Shown here: one piece after another, positions 53,527 through 62,238 of the stretch | How the letters are laid out: the number at the start of each line of letters is the position of its first letter | How positions within the stretch are numbered: the stretch's first letter is position 1 | DNA from: Collinsella aerofaciens | Lineage (GTDB): Bacteria > Actinomycetota > Coriobacteriia > Coriobacteriales > Coriobacteriaceae | Assembly (NCBI RefSeq): GCF_028206795.1 | Contig: NZ_JAQLFJ010000002.1 | Span: forward strand, 124,001-188,000 | Length of the DNA: 64,000 nucleotides | Reading direction: 5' to 3' | Program-made: the position numbers and the translations under genes | Notes under the pieces: model-generated | What the model saw: only the letters and a program-made list of their open reading frames with translations | Database searches by the model: none | Told to the model about the DNA's origin: nothing

Positions 53527-53922
53527 TTACCAAGGCGCAACGGTGCCCGACTTGTCGAGCTTTGCGCGCCAAGTCGCAGCGAGACGGCGAACGCTGGGGT
53601 CGACATCGGCAACTTCCGTCCAATTCGACCTGCGGAAACCGCAACGGGCCAGCGCCTCGTCCGCTGCAACTAGGATGTTTCGTGCCTCGAAAACGCTCGT
53701 GCCGGAAAACGACTGGGCGTCTACCGCCGTCCGCGTCCACAGCTCCACGCCGGAGCTGTCGCGCGTGCTCTCGTCCTCTCCGGGGAACCGGAACTGAACT
53801 AGGAGCGCGGGCAGTTTCGAGTCCTTTGAGTTGATCGCGCTGGAGGTGACGGTGCATTTCGGGTACCTCTTGGTCACCTCTTGGCGCACGTAGTTGAAGA
53901 TTCGGGTGGAGTGGTCGTTCAT
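53527..53922 (-). CDS. Phage tail completion / minor capsid protein
   Basis: 131 residues from ATG 53922, which overlaps the previous stop by 4 bases (ATGA). Sequence features: MNDHSTRIFNYVRQEVTKRY, SKLPALLVQFRFPGED, TRTAVDAQSFSG. The fold type (tail terminator-like, gp17 class) is inferred from order: connector, gp10-like, this gene, tail tube. Confidence 0.75.
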   Translation of the reverse strand: MNDHSTRIFNYVRQEVTKRYPKCTVTSSAINSKDSKLPALLVQFRFPGEDESTRDSSGVELWTRTAVDAQSFSGTSVFEARNILVAADEALARCGFRRSNWTEVADVDPSVRRLAATWRAKLDKSGTVAPW

Positions 53923-54410
53923 GACTTGAAAATCCTCTTGGCGGTATTGACGACCTCGGAACGCGCCTCGTCCGCACCGGCGCCCATGAATCGGCTTGCG
54001 ATATGGCCGTGCGTGAAGCCGTACGTGCCGTCGTCCTTCGGGTAGGTCCAGCCGGACTCTCCCCTGCCGCTCTGGTTGACCGTGTAGCCGTTCTCGGAGC
54101 CGTATGCGGCGTCTCCACGGATGCCGGAACCGAACTCCAGGATGTGGCTCAGGGGCACCTCGTATGAGCCGTCGGCGGGCGACAGGACCGGTCCGTTTGC
54201 GAAGGCCTCCGCGCCGTCCGCAGTCCTGCGGTAGCCGATCGTCTCGGTCACGCGCGTAGAAGGGCACAGCTCTTTTGCCGTGTCGGCCGCAGTCTCGGCA
54301 AGCTCCTCGGCGAGCTGGCCCGACTTCTCGTCGAGTCCGTCCGCGTATCCGCGAAGCCGCTTCTCAAGCGCCGCGAGCGAGCTATAGGACAGCTCTGCCG
54401 TGATGTTCAT
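53919..54410 (-). CDS. HK97 gp10-like phage protein
   Basis: 163 residues. N-terminal helices (SYSSLAALEKRLRGYADGLD, LAEELAETAADTAKELCPS) are followed by beta region with SYEVPLSHILEFGSGIRGD and a C-terminal helix (RFMGAGADEARSEVVNTAKR). This matches HK97-gp10/minor tail connector proteins. Overlaps both neighbours by 4 bases. Confidence 0.85.
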   Translation of the reverse strand: MNITAELSYSSLAALEKRLRGYADGLDEKSGQLAEELAETAADTAKELCPSTRVTETIGYRRTADGAEAFANGPVLSPADGSYEVPLSHILEFGSGIRGDAAYGSENGYTVNQSGRGESGWTYPKDDGTYGFTHGHIASRFMGAGADEARSEVVNTAKRIFKS

Positions 54411-54772
54411 CGGCCGTCGACCCTCGTGAGTCCGAACGCGAAGTAGTTGAGCGACGGGGACACGCGCTTTACCTCGTACGCACCGGACATGGAGGGCTGG
54501 CCGTCAGCCAGCAGCTCGGGCTTGTCCCCTAGCCACATGCGGTCGCCCTCGTCGATGCCCCAGCGGTTCGACTCGGCCACCAGCTGCAGGTCGTATGCGA
54601 CCTGCGTTCCGAACGGGCTGGAGGAGCTGTCGCCGCTGGGGGCGGACGCGTTCACGCGGACCTCGACCGGGTCGGACCAGCCGTTTACGTACTCGCCGGT
54701 ACCGTACTCGCCGTCCATGATTTCGGTGCGCGATGGCTTCGAGAGCCACATGGCGCGCCTGTTGCGCTCCAT
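54407..54772 (-). CDS. Phage head-tail connector/closure protein
   Basis: 121 residues from ATG 54772 (MERNRRAMWLSKPSR), 5 bases after the previous stop, with GAGG just upstream. Contains IMDGEYGTGEYVNGWSDPVE, DEGDRMWLGDKPE and a beta-rich end. Small size and place fit a head-closure (gp16/gpII) protein. Confidence 0.75.
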   Translation of the reverse strand: MERNRRAMWLSKPSRTEIMDGEYGTGEYVNGWSDPVEVRVNASAPSGDSSSSPFGTQVAYDLQLVAESNRWGIDEGDRMWLGDKPELLADGQPSMSGAYEVKRVSPSLNYFAFGLTRVDGR

Positions 54773-54777
54773 GCACC

Positions 54778-55116
54778 TCACTGGACGGACCTCGACTTGC
54801 ATCGCGGGACGATGCGCTGCAGGAGCTGCTTGGAGACGCCTGCGTTCGATCGGGTTCGGGTGATGCCGTTCTCGACGTGCGTAATCTCGTTGTCGGCCCC
54901 GCGCCAGTTGTACATGTCCGCCGCAATCAGGCACTGCAGGGAGTCGTATCGAGGCTCCCATGCGACCGAGTCCGGGTCGTCGGCGAACGGGTTGCGCGTC
55001 TCCAGAATCAGGGAGCGGGCGGCAGACAGGTAGGCTGCGATCAGCCCGCCGTCTGCCTCCTGCCCTGCTCCCGTGAGGGCACAGACCTGTTTCAGCTTGT
55101 CCTCGTCGCTAAGCAT
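54778..55116 (-). CDS. Phage head-tail connector protein (gp6/gp15-like)
   Basis: 112 residues: MLSDEDKLKQVCALTGAGQE, AAYLSAARSLILETRNPFAD, LQCLIAADMYNWRGADNE. The helical pattern fits Gp6-type head-tail adaptor proteins that follow the major capsid gene. Confidence 0.8.
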   Translation of the reverse strand: MLSDEDKLKQVCALTGAGQEADGGLIAAYLSAARSLILETRNPFADDPDSVAWEPRYDSLQCLIAADMYNWRGADNEITHVENGITRTRSNAGVSKQLLQRIVPRCKSRSVQ

Positions 55117-55119
55117 GTT

Positions 55120-56157
55120 CTAAGCGACGCCCGGGGTGACGAGCTTCATGAACGGGATGGCGCGGTGCTCGCTGTAAGCCAGCGTCCAGTTGCCTGCGGT
55201 GGCGAGCTGGGCGTCGGTCGGCGAGATGACGGGGTTGCCCTTGTTCGGGTTGCTCGCGCCGGTCTCCTTGGGGGCGGTGAAGTTGAAGCCGTTTGGGTGG
55301 ATGGCCTCGCGCAGGCGGTAGCCGAGGTAGCTGGTGCCGCCGCGCTTAAGCTCGTCGCGGCCGTTGAACACGGGGCGGGCGACGCTGATGTCGGCGTAGC
55401 GGAAGGCGCCCTCGCCGAACAGGTAGGTCGTGTAGGTCGCGGCCTTGGCGCCCTCGCCGGAGGTCGCGGGGGTGTGCGGCATCTCGTCGGTCACGAGGAC
55501 GGTAAGGCCGTTGACCTGGTAGACGTTGAGGTCGGTGGTCACACCGTTGGGGTCGGTGTACTTGAGGTAGTCCACGCGCTCCATGTCCTCGAATGCCTGC
55601 GCAACGGAGGAATGCATGAGGGCGAGCTTGACGGTGGACTTGTTGTCGCCGTAGACCTTCTGGGCGGCGTCGGACAGCGTGGTGGCGGTCAGCTGGTCGA
55701 CGGTGACGGTGTGGTCGGTCATGCCCTTGGCGCCGATAACGGCCTCGGCGATTCCGGCGAGGCGCTTGTTGCGCTTGGTCTGGCGCCACTTCGCGGCACG
55801 GGCTGCGATGGCGGCCATGGGGTTGGCGGTTGTGAAGTCCTGCGGGAAGTCGTCGGCGTACCAGCCGTGGGCGCGACCGTAGACGTAGCCGGTCTGCGAG
55901 CTGGCGCCGATGGTGGACAGGGTGATGTCGGTCACGCCGTCGTAGTTCTGCTCGTCGGCCTCGTCGAGGGCGTTGTAGAACGGGATGGTGAACTGGTTTC
56001 CGGCGTTGACCTTGGACTTGATAAGCGGGTCGTCGACCATGATGCCCGAGGTCACGAGGACGTTCTTGACAAGGTCAGGCTCGTCCTGGTAGTCGGCGAA
56101 GAAAATGTCCTCGTCGAACGGGAAGGTCTTGTCGGCCATGTAGAGTTTGCCAGCCAT
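55120..56157 (-). CDS. Phage major capsid (coat) protein
   Basis: 345 residues, begins AGKLYMADKTFPFDEDIFFAD, with VTSGIMVDDPLIKS, YGRAHGWYADDFPQ, MHSSVAQAFEDMERVDYLKY and GLTVLVTDEMPHTP. The pattern is that of the P22/HK97-fold coat protein family of siphovirus prophages. It follows the scaffold gene. Confidence 0.9.
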   Translation of the reverse strand: MAGKLYMADKTFPFDEDIFFADYQDEPDLVKNVLVTSGIMVDDPLIKSKVNAGNQFTIPFYNALDEADEQNYDGVTDITLSTIGASSQTGYVYGRAHGWYADDFPQDFTTANPMAAIAARAAKWRQTKRNKRLAGIAEAVIGAKGMTDHTVTVDQLTATTLSDAAQKVYGDNKSTVKLALMHSSVAQAFEDMERVDYLKYTDPNGVTTDLNVYQVNGLTVLVTDEMPHTPATSGEGAKAATYTTYLFGEGAFRYADISVARPVFNGRDELKRGGTSYLGYRLREAIHPNGFNFTAPKETGASNPNKGNPVISPTDAQLATAGNWTLAYSEHRAIPFMKLVTPGVA

Positions 56158-56168
56158 TTAATGCCTTT

Positions 56169-56747
56169 CTAAGAGAGGTTCTTCCATGCGTCGGGGTTCT
56201 GCTGCTTCCAAGCGATCTGCTCGGTGTCGCTCATAGCCCTGAACTGCTTCTTGGTCGTAATCGCGCCGTTGCCCTCGTCGCCGCCATGCGGCTGCGGCAT
56301 CCCAGCCAGCGCCTGCTTCTTGGCGTCATCGGCTGCGGCCTTGGCCTTGGCGGCCACGACGTCGGCGATTGCCTTTGCGGCTGCGGTCGTCTCGTCGCGG
56401 GTGCCGCCGATGACGGAGCCGATGAACGGCTTGTACTCGTCCTCGGACATGCCGGCGCCTGCGAAAACCGCCGCTGCGGTCGCCTCGTTGAGGTCGCGCA
56501 GGGCCTGCTTTGCCGTCGCGTTTGCGGCGTCGAGCTGCTTCTGCCACTGCTCGTCTGCCGTGAGGTTCTTGTTGGCCTCGTCCTCAAGGGACGAAATCTT
56601 GCCGTTTGCCTCCTCAAGCTGGGCTTTCAGCGTTTCGATTGCGGCCTTTCCGGCGTTGACGTCCTCGCCGTTGGCCCGCATGATCGCGTCGATGACCTCC
56701 TTGGAGGCACCTTCGCCGAGCAGGGACTTGAGCTGGTCACGATTCAT
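56169..56747 (-). CDS. Phage scaffolding protein (GP20/DUF4355-like)
   Basis: 192 residues, predominantly helical with a coiled coil (IETLKAQLEEANGKISSLED, LTADEQWQKQLDAANATAKQ), a Gly-rich turn and Ala-rich region. The pattern QFRAMSDTEQIAWKQQNPDA at the end is common in this class. It lies between portal and coat genes. Confidence 0.85.
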   Translation of the reverse strand: MNRDQLKSLLGEGASKEVIDAIMRANGEDVNAGKAAIETLKAQLEEANGKISSLEDEANKNLTADEQWQKQLDAANATAKQALRDLNEATAAAVFAGAGMSEDEYKPFIGSVIGGTRDETTAAAKAIADVVAAKAKAAADDAKKQALAGMPQPHGGDEGNGAITTKKQFRAMSDTEQIAWKQQNPDAWKNLS

Positions 56748-58343
56748 TTAGTTGCTTTCCTTTCCTTGGCTACGCTTTGTTGACGGGGGTCGCGTCCCCT
56801 TGCCTGCGGCGCTGACGCTGCCGCCTGCGGACTCGCCGGGTTTCCCGGCATTGCTATCTGCACCGGAGTCGTCTCCGGGGTTGACCGATTTGGCCTGGGC
56901 CAGCTCCATCTGGCGCTGCGCCTGCTCGTCCGCGTAGGACTTCGAGAGGTCGTATGCCGTCTCGGGGTCGGGGAACATGCCGCAGTACTCGAAAGCGAGT
57001 CGCGGGTGCACCTTGCCGCAGCCGAGGATGGTCGACAGCACCTGCGCCTTGGACTGGATTGCCTCGTAGTTGCGGCGAGTGAACTTAATGTCGACGTCGC
57101 GCGGCCTGAGTCCGAGGTTGATGGAGGTATCGAGGATAGTGGCGACTGCCTGCAGGAACAGGCGCTCGCCGCGCTTGAAGTGGACCTCGGTCTCCTTGCA
57201 GCGGCTCTCGCTGTTGGACCAGCCGTCGCGCATGGTGACTGCGGCGCCCGTGTCCGAGGTGGAGCCTGAGCCACCGACGTTGAACGGCATTCCGCAGATG
57301 GACAGCGCGGTCTTGTAGAGCGCATCCACCAGCGTCTGCGTCTGGTCCTGGTTAAGCTCGGAGGTGAGCATCTGCACCGAGGCCTTGTTCTCGTCGGTGG
57401 AGTGGATTTGCAGGCATCCCATCTCCATGAGCTTCTTGAAGCCCGTTTCGGCGTCATCGTCCTCGAACTCGACGTTCTCGAGCACGAGAAGCGCCTGCAC
57501 GAACTGGGCGATGGCGTCGACCCTGTTGGACTCGATTTCGTTGATTGCGTCGAGCAGGCTCAGGACGGCCTCGAAAACGCCCATGCGCTCGGAGTTGGCG
57601 TCGTACTCGATGATCGGAACCATGCCGAGCGGGTTCACGGCCGTCTTTACGGAGTCGCTGTCGACCGTGAATACGAGTCGGTCGGTGTAGACGCTGTAGA
57701 TTGGTTCGTTGGTCACGTCATCCATGACGTAGGTGACGGCGAACAGCGGCTCATGGAACGCGTCGTTGGTGTAGACCACGAACGTCCTGCGCGGGTCGAG
57801 CGACGCGACCTTGAACGGCTGCTCGTCGTCGATGGTCTTGCCGTCCCCCGAGTTCGGGAGCACGAGCCTGTAGCCGACGCCGCAGACGCACATCCACTGG
57901 ACAATCTCCATGTCGCAGGCGTGCTTGTCGGCGGCGATGCAGAAGTCGTTGAGCTGCTGGACCTTGTGGCTCAGCTCATCGTTCACCTGCTCGACGTCCT
58001 CGCAGTCCTTGGAGGAGCCGTGCGCGCTGTAGGCGATAGGCTCCCCGGCAAGCGAGTCGGCGCGGTCCTTGGCAATCTGGTACGCCCTGTTCTCCAGGAC
58101 GATGTTCTTGATTTCGGGACGGACTTCCTTCTTGCGGTAGATGACCGGCTGGTAGCCGAGGAAGTACTTCCACAGGTAGTCGATGTCGGAGGAGTTGCAG
58201 CCGTGCACCATCGTCGAGCGGTCCAGCACCTCGCGCACGTTCGCGGCGGTGATGTTCTGCTCGCCGCACACGATACGGCGCCTGCCGTGGAGCAGGGTGC
58301 TCTTGATGCCCTTGTTTTCAGATTCGCTGTAGGTCTCAGCCAA
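56748..58343 (-). CDS. Phage portal protein (SPP1 gp6-like)
   Basis: 531 residues: NSSDIDYLWKYFLGYQPVIY, SDSVKTAVNPLGMVPIIEYD, LSLLDAINEIESNRVDAIAQ and a Pro/Gly-rich C-terminal tail of low complexity. TTG 58343 (MAETYSESENKG) is preferred over upstream starts because GGAG stands before it; an in-frame start at 58418 adds 25 residues. The class and the terL-portal order are typical. Confidence 0.88.
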   Translation of the reverse strand: MAETYSESENKGIKSTLLHGRRRIVCGEQNITAANVREVLDRSTMVHGCNSSDIDYLWKYFLGYQPVIYRKKEVRPEIKNIVLENRAYQIAKDRADSLAGEPIAYSAHGSSKDCEDVEQVNDELSHKVQQLNDFCIAADKHACDMEIVQWMCVCGVGYRLVLPNSGDGKTIDDEQPFKVASLDPRRTFVVYTNDAFHEPLFAVTYVMDDVTNEPIYSVYTDRLVFTVDSDSVKTAVNPLGMVPIIEYDANSERMGVFEAVLSLLDAINEIESNRVDAIAQFVQALLVLENVEFEDDDAETGFKKLMEMGCLQIHSTDENKASVQMLTSELNQDQTQTLVDALYKTALSICGMPFNVGGSGSTSDTGAAVTMRDGWSNSESRCKETEVHFKRGERLFLQAVATILDTSINLGLRPRDVDIKFTRRNYEAIQSKAQVLSTILGCGKVHPRLAFEYCGMFPDPETAYDLSKSYADEQAQRQMELAQAKSVNPGDDSGADSNAGKPGESAGGSVSAAGKGTRPPSTKRSQGKESN

Positions 58344-58477
58344 CTTATCTCCGCTTCTCGCTCGATGCTGGCTGGCCGGAAGGAAGGAGGTGAAAACGGC
58401 CAGCCAACAGCGATTCAATGGGGATTGCGCCCCTATTGGGAGATGTTCGGTTCGGCGCCGAAAACCTTCGTGCCGGA

Positions 58478-60130
58478 TTAGAACGGCCTCTTGGTTACGC
58501 GCGCCTTGGCCCTAAGCGACTTGCTCAGGAAGTCCGCGAGCATCGACAGCGCGTCCGGCGCGTCGTCGTGCTGGTTCTTGCCGTCGAGGACGTACGAGGT
58601 GATTTGGCCCATGGCGATCGAGTAGTCGGAACCCGGCTCATAGAGCGTCGTGTCCCTGAAAACGCAGTTGTCGATGACCCACGAGGAGCTTGCGAGGATT
58701 CGGGTCTCCTTGTTCGACCCGGTGTACTTTTTGGAGACGGCGCACAGCGCGCCCCTCTCCTTGAGCATGTCGGCGACGTCCTCGGCGACCTTGCCGCCAG
58801 CGGCGTTCGACTCGAAGCGCGCCTGCTGTACGCCGTATTTGTCGATGAAGTTCACGAGTCGCTGGTTAACGGTCTTTGGGGCGGAGTGGTCGCACAGGAA
58901 GTCGACGATGAACCACTTGTCGGAGCCACGCCACTGCGCGGCGATCGGCATCGCGCAGTAGTCCTCACCCGCGCCCTTGGTGTCGACGACAGCCATGACG
59001 CGGTCCGGCTCCCCTGCGGGCAGCTCCAGATAGCGTTCGAGGGAATCCGGGCTGTACAGCTGCCCCTCGCGGACGAACGGCGTGCCGTCGTACTTGGCGG
59101 CATAGGTCGCGCTGTCGGTGGTGCGCTGCATGTCGAGGTAGTACTTGCGGTCGAACCCTACGCCGTACAGGTAGTCGAAGTTGCTCTCGCCGGAAATCGG
59201 GTCGAGCGCGGGGATGGTCAGGATGTGGAACCCGCTCTCGCCCTCGTGGAGACGGGTCATGCGGCCGATTGGGTCGTTCACGTCCCAGCGCGTGCCGACC
59301 ATGAGCTGCCTGGAGCCGGTCTTTCGGCGGTCGTAGCACTGGTTGATGTAGGCCTCCCACTTGCCCTGCAGTCGGCGCGGGGACATGGCCTCCTCGAGGT
59401 CCTTGACCAAGTCATCCGCATACAGCCAGCCGCCCTCGCCGACCTCGACTGCGCCCGTCAGGGTGCCCTCGACCGATCGGCAGGTGCATGTCGGGTAGGC
59501 CCCGTGCTTCTTGAGCGAGAAGGCCTCGTCCTCCGAGGACTGCCACACCAGTGGCGAGTCGGGGAAAATCTCGGAGAACCTGTACTCAGGGTCGATTACG
59601 AACTGCAGGCACTGCTGGTAGAAGTGCTTGGTCAGCTTGTCCGAGTGCGCCGTCATCAGGTTGGAGTGGAGCGGGTCGCGCCCGAGGTGCCAGACCATGG
59701 CCATCGAGCAGTTGGACGATTTTCCGGTACGCGGAGGCATGGAAACGCTCAGGAACTCTGCGTTCGGGTCGGTCTCGAACCACTGCAGCTCCTGATAGAG
59801 CCGCCACAGCTGCTTTCGCCTCGGGAGCCATAGCCTGCTGTCCGGCGTTCGGTCGATTTCCATCGCCTGCGCGAACGAGTCGAAATCCCACTTGCCGTCG
59901 AGCGTCAGCAGGTCGCGGTGGGCCTCCATGAGGGCCGAAATGCCCTCGACGTCCGCCCAGCCGCCGCGCATGGCGGCAATCACGGCGTCGAGCGACGCTT
60001 TCAGGGCGTCGTGTTCGTCCGTCCCGTCATGCCTGCGCTGGCGCTGCATGGACACGAGGTCGCGGTACGCGCCTATGTCCCTCGGGTTCAGGGAGATGTA
60101 GTTGAGTATGTTCTTGGTAAGTGCATCCAT
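58478..60130 (-). CDS. Phage terminase large subunit
   Basis: Packaging ATPase and nuclease. 550 residues: N-terminal about 120 residues without known motif, then Walker A as MPPRTGKSS near residue 151, Walker B as GWLYADDLVKDLEEA near 235-250. The C-terminal nuclease domain follows with VMAVVDTKGAGEDYCAM, FESNAAGGKVAEDVADML and HDDAPDALSMLADFL. No small-subunit gene is visible between it and the resolvase. Confidence 0.92.
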   Translation of the reverse strand: MDALTKNILNYISLNPRDIGAYRDLVSMQRQRRHDGTDEHDALKASLDAVIAAMRGGWADVEGISALMEAHRDLLTLDGKWDFDSFAQAMEIDRTPDSRLWLPRRKQLWRLYQELQWFETDPNAEFLSVSMPPRTGKSSNCSMAMVWHLGRDPLHSNLMTAHSDKLTKHFYQQCLQFVIDPEYRFSEIFPDSPLVWQSSEDEAFSLKKHGAYPTCTCRSVEGTLTGAVEVGEGGWLYADDLVKDLEEAMSPRRLQGKWEAYINQCYDRRKTGSRQLMVGTRWDVNDPIGRMTRLHEGESGFHILTIPALDPISGESNFDYLYGVGFDRKYYLDMQRTTDSATYAAKYDGTPFVREGQLYSPDSLERYLELPAGEPDRVMAVVDTKGAGEDYCAMPIAAQWRGSDKWFIVDFLCDHSAPKTVNQRLVNFIDKYGVQQARFESNAAGGKVAEDVADMLKERGALCAVSKKYTGSNKETRILASSSWVIDNCVFRDTTLYEPGSDYSIAMGQITSYVLDGKNQHDDAPDALSMLADFLSKSLRAKARVTKRPF

Positions 60131-60171
60131 GCCGCATAGGGTCGCGGCGGTGCAATTTCCGCTCGTGCGGC

Positions 60172-60208
60172 AAAGAAAAAGCCCCGCCGGGGAAATCCCG
60201 ACAGGGCT
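60172..60208 (-). terminator. Terminator after the resolvase gene
   Basis: Minus-strand stem AGCCCTGTCGGG / CCCGGCGGGGCT with TTTTTCTTT following; it lies 6 bases past the resolvase stop and before the terL start. Confidence 0.8.
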
Positions 60209-60213
60209 TGCGT

Positions 60214-60810
60214 CTAGCCTTCAAGCTCTCCTGAATCGATCAGTCGGCGCCTTATCTTCGTGTAGGTGCTCACGCCTATGCCGAGCTGTGCGCAGGCGTC
60301 GCGCCGCTTCTCCTTCTTCGCCTTCACCAGCGCAACGTGGCGCTTGAACTCCTCCACGTCCACCTCAGCTGGCGGCCTGCCCTCGCGCCAGCCCGGTTTC
60401 TGCTTGGCGACGGCCTTGCCCTCTGCGGTTCGCTGGGCGATCATGTCGCGCTCGAACTCTGCCATGGCGAACATCACGGAGACCATCATCTTGCCTACCG
60501 GGGTGTTGTCCAAGGTGCCCATGTTGAGCACGCGGACGGTTATCCCACGGTCGAGGAGCGACCTCACGACCTCGCAGCCGCCAGTCACGGTGCGCGCGAT
60601 TCGGTCGAGCTTGGTCACGACCAGCGTGTCGCCGTCCTGCAAGCGTTCCAGCAGGGCATCGAACTCCGGTCGGTCGGTCGTGGTGCCCGTGAACGCCTCC
60701 TGCACTATCTCGGTGCAGCCCGCCTCTGACAGCGACTCGTGTTGAGCGTCTAGCGAGTTTCCGTCCCTAAGCTGCCCTTTCGTGGACACTCGGGCGTAAC
60801 CGTAAATCAT
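60214..60810 (-). CDS. Serine recombinase of the resolvase/invertase family
   Basis: 198 residues. N-terminal catalytic domain with [11 protein letters not shown] (catalytic Ser near residue 9), [19 protein letters not shown] and [15 protein letters not shown], then a C-terminal DNA-binding helix-turn-helix ([20 protein letters not shown]). AGGAG is 8 bases before ATG. Small size means resolvase or DNA invertase type, not a large serine integrase. It may invert a segment or resolve dimers. Its inverted-repeat target is not seen nearby. Confidence 0.9.
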   Translation of the reverse strand: MIYGYARVSTKGQLRDGNSLDAQHESLSEAGCTEIVQEAFTGTTTDRPEFDALLERLQDGDTLVVTKLDRIARTVTGGCEVVRSLLDRGITVRVLNMGTLDNTPVGKMMVSVMFAMAEFERDMIAQRTAEGKAVAKQKPGWREGRPPAEVDVEEFKRHVALVKAKKEKRRDACAQLGIGVSTYTKIRRRLIDSGELEG

Positions 60811-60842
60811 GTAGAATACTCCTAGTATCAGCCACTCAGCGC

Positions 60843-60887
60843 AAAAAAGTGGCCCGGCAGGTCGTGAAAGCGAGCACGCGGCCTGCC
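60843..60887 (-). terminator. Terminator after the Xre-type gene
   Basis: Minus-strand stem GGCAGG...CCTGCC with an inner CGTG/CACG pairing, followed 7 bases later by TTTTTT. It lies 9 bases past the gene's stop. Confidence 0.55.
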
Positions 60888-60895
60888 ATTCTCCC

Positions 60896-61126
60896 CTACT
60901 GACAGTCCAATACGTGAGAGCCGTCCGGCAGTCTCGACCCCACGGGCACCAGTGCCAGCTTGTAGCCGAGCGGTCCCAGGTACTTCGAGGCCGTCGAGAG
61001 CGTCGGGTTGCCGTCCTTGAGCGAGCAGGACAGCGAACCCTGCGCTATGCCGATGACCGCCGCCAGCTCACGCTGCGTGTATCCGCGCGATTTCATGATT
61101 TGCTTGTAAGCATCCGAGTAGTTCAT
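60896..61126 (-). CDS. Xre-family helix-turn-helix protein (putative phage repressor)
   Basis: 76 residues from ATG 61126, with GGAAGGAG 5 bases upstream. The Xre motif is [20 protein letters not shown] at about residues 17-36. It lacks a long C-terminal dimerisation or peptidase domain. It stands divergent from the small-gene operon at 61449, so a Cro/CI-like switch role is plausible but unproven. Confidence 0.85.
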   Translation of the reverse strand: MNYSDAYKQIMKSRGYTQRELAAVIGIAQGSLSCSLKDGNPTLSTASKYLGPLGYKLALVPVGSRLPDGSHVLDCQ

Positions 61127-61148
61127 GGGTTCTCCTTCCGTTACCGAC

Positions 61149-61177
61149 AATATAGGGTATTCCCGTTCGGCTGTAAA
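61149..61177 (-). promoter_or_regulatory. Promoter of the Xre-type gene
   Basis: Minus-strand TTTACA (61177-61172) and TATATT (61154-61149) are 17 bp apart and end 23 bases before the ATG. Confidence 0.75.
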
Positions 61178-61267
61178 GGCCTTTTTGTTTTTTTTGGGTG
61201 CTCGGGGGGCTTAGTAGCGGGGTTGCCTTGGGTCGGAAAAACTGCCCGGTACCCCACGTTTATTAGG

Positions 61268-61276
61268 TGCTATAGT
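61268..61276 (+). promoter_or_regulatory. Extended -10 promoter for the rightward small-gene operon
   Basis: TGCTATAGT (TGn plus TATAGT) is an extended -10 element with no good -35. Transcription would start near 61283, about 165 bases before the first gene, passing through the three 19-bp repeats. The gap 61178-61448 holds no other supportable gene. Confidence 0.5.
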
Positions 61277-61330
61277 GCAAGCAGTCGAGCAATAAGCCAC
61301 AAACTCAACGGTTTGCAACTCGCCAACAAC

Positions 61331-61432
61331 GAACGGGTATCGCCTATATCTATAAGGAGTGACAAACGACAAACGGCGATGATTGAACGGCTATAGCCTA
61401 TATAGCCAACGATGAACGGTTAGAGCCTATAT
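61331..61432. repeat. Three 19-bp direct repeats GAACGGnTAnnGCCTATAT
   Basis: Copies at 61331-61349, 61385-61403 and 61414-61432, spaced 54 and 29 bp (start to start). The variable centre reads GTATC, CTATA or TTAGA. Repeats of this kind are iteron-like or operator-like. They lie just before the first rightward gene and may bind the Xre protein or a replication protein; neither is shown. Confidence 0.8.
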
Positions 61433-61448
61433 GCAAGGAGGATCAAAC

Positions 61449-61775
61449 ATGGCAACAACCTATTACGTCGAGGACAAACGCGGAAACGCCTCGTTCATCC
61501 ATACCAACGCGCACACCGCCGCCGGAGTTATTACGGCCGCGCTTAATGCATTGAACGCAGACCTATTAGGCAACTATCTGTATTACACCCCGGACGAGGT
61601 TGTAGCGGACATTATGGACGCCCTGGAGGTTAACCGCCGCCGCGCCATCTTGTATTACGCCGTGGCGCTGGAGGGTATCGAGGTGTATCCGTGCGCCTAT
61701 AGCCGCAACGCCGGGGCCTATAAGCGCGGCCACGTTTCGCTAACGCTTGACCTTGAGGCCAACGAGGTTTTTTAA
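61449..61775 (+). CDS. Small phage protein of unknown function
   Basis: 108 residues: MATTYYVEDKRGNASFIHTN, HTAAGVITAALNALNADLLG, DIMDALEVNRRRAILYYAVA. It has AAGGAGG 7 bases before ATG 61449, the strongest ribosome site in this operon. No recognisable domain. It is first gene of the rightward operon. Confidence 0.75.
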   Translation: MATTYYVEDKRGNASFIHTNAHTAAGVITAALNALNADLLGNYLYYTPDEVVADIMDALEVNRRRAILYYAVALEGIEVYPCAYSRNAGAYKRGHVSLTLDLEANEVF

Positions 61776-61784
61776 CAAAAAAAC

Positions 61785-61813
61785 GGCCCGCACAAACGGA
61801 ACTTGTGCGGGCC
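61785..61813. terminator. Hairpin between the first two small genes
   Basis: A perfect 11-bp stem GGCCCGCACAA / TTGTGCGGGCC with a 7-base loop. The T-run is on the minus-strand side only (TTTTTT), so it is terminator-like for the minus strand and at most an attenuator for the + strand operon. Confidence 0.5.
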
Positions 61814-61839
61814 ACGGTACAGAATGGAGAACTGATACC

Positions 61840-62238
61840 ATGAGCAACGATACCACCAACGAACTACAGGAGCAAACAAACCATATCGCTGAAATGCTAG
61901 TAGCAGCATACGAGGACCGTCTTTACACCGACGAGGACGGTAACATGGAAGTACTAGACGAGGGCGAAGAGCTACCAGACGACTGCGATACCGTTGGCCT
62001 CCTCGAATATCTTGACGATAACTACGACGTCACCGCTACCGTAAACATGAGCAACCGCGACGTCCCGACGGGTTATCGCATTATGGTCGCCTGCGGCGGC
62101 CCAAATATCTACATCGACACAAACGACTGCGAGGTGCAGGGGTTTTGGTGGACGGACCGCGCCGTGTCGTATATCCCCGGCGAAGTGTGCAGTGCTATCG
62201 ACGACGAGTTCACCGAACTTTACTGGGGGTGCTACTAG
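61840..62238 (+). CDS. Acidic phage protein of unknown function
   Basis: 132 residues, strikingly acidic (DEDGNMEVLDEGEELPDDCD), aromatic-rich end (VQGFWWTDRAVSYIPGEV, FTELYWGCY). No known motif. GGAGA is 9 bases before ATG 61840. Strong acidity and small size recall DNA-mimic or anti-defence proteins, but nothing specific supports it. Confidence 0.7.
   Translation: MSNDTTNELQEQTNHIAEMLVAAYEDRLYTDEDGNMEVLDEGEELPDDCDTVGLLEYLDDNYDVTATVNMSNRDVPTGYRIMVACGGPNIYIDTNDCEVQGFWWTDRAVSYIPGEVCSAIDDEFTELYWGCY

Noticed and set aside
53522..54267. Larger alternative frames over the minor capsid genes
   Set aside because: Start choices with 4-base overlaps (53922, 54410, 54772) give proteins with phage-connector patterns; the longer versions only add frame-shifted sequence of neighbours.
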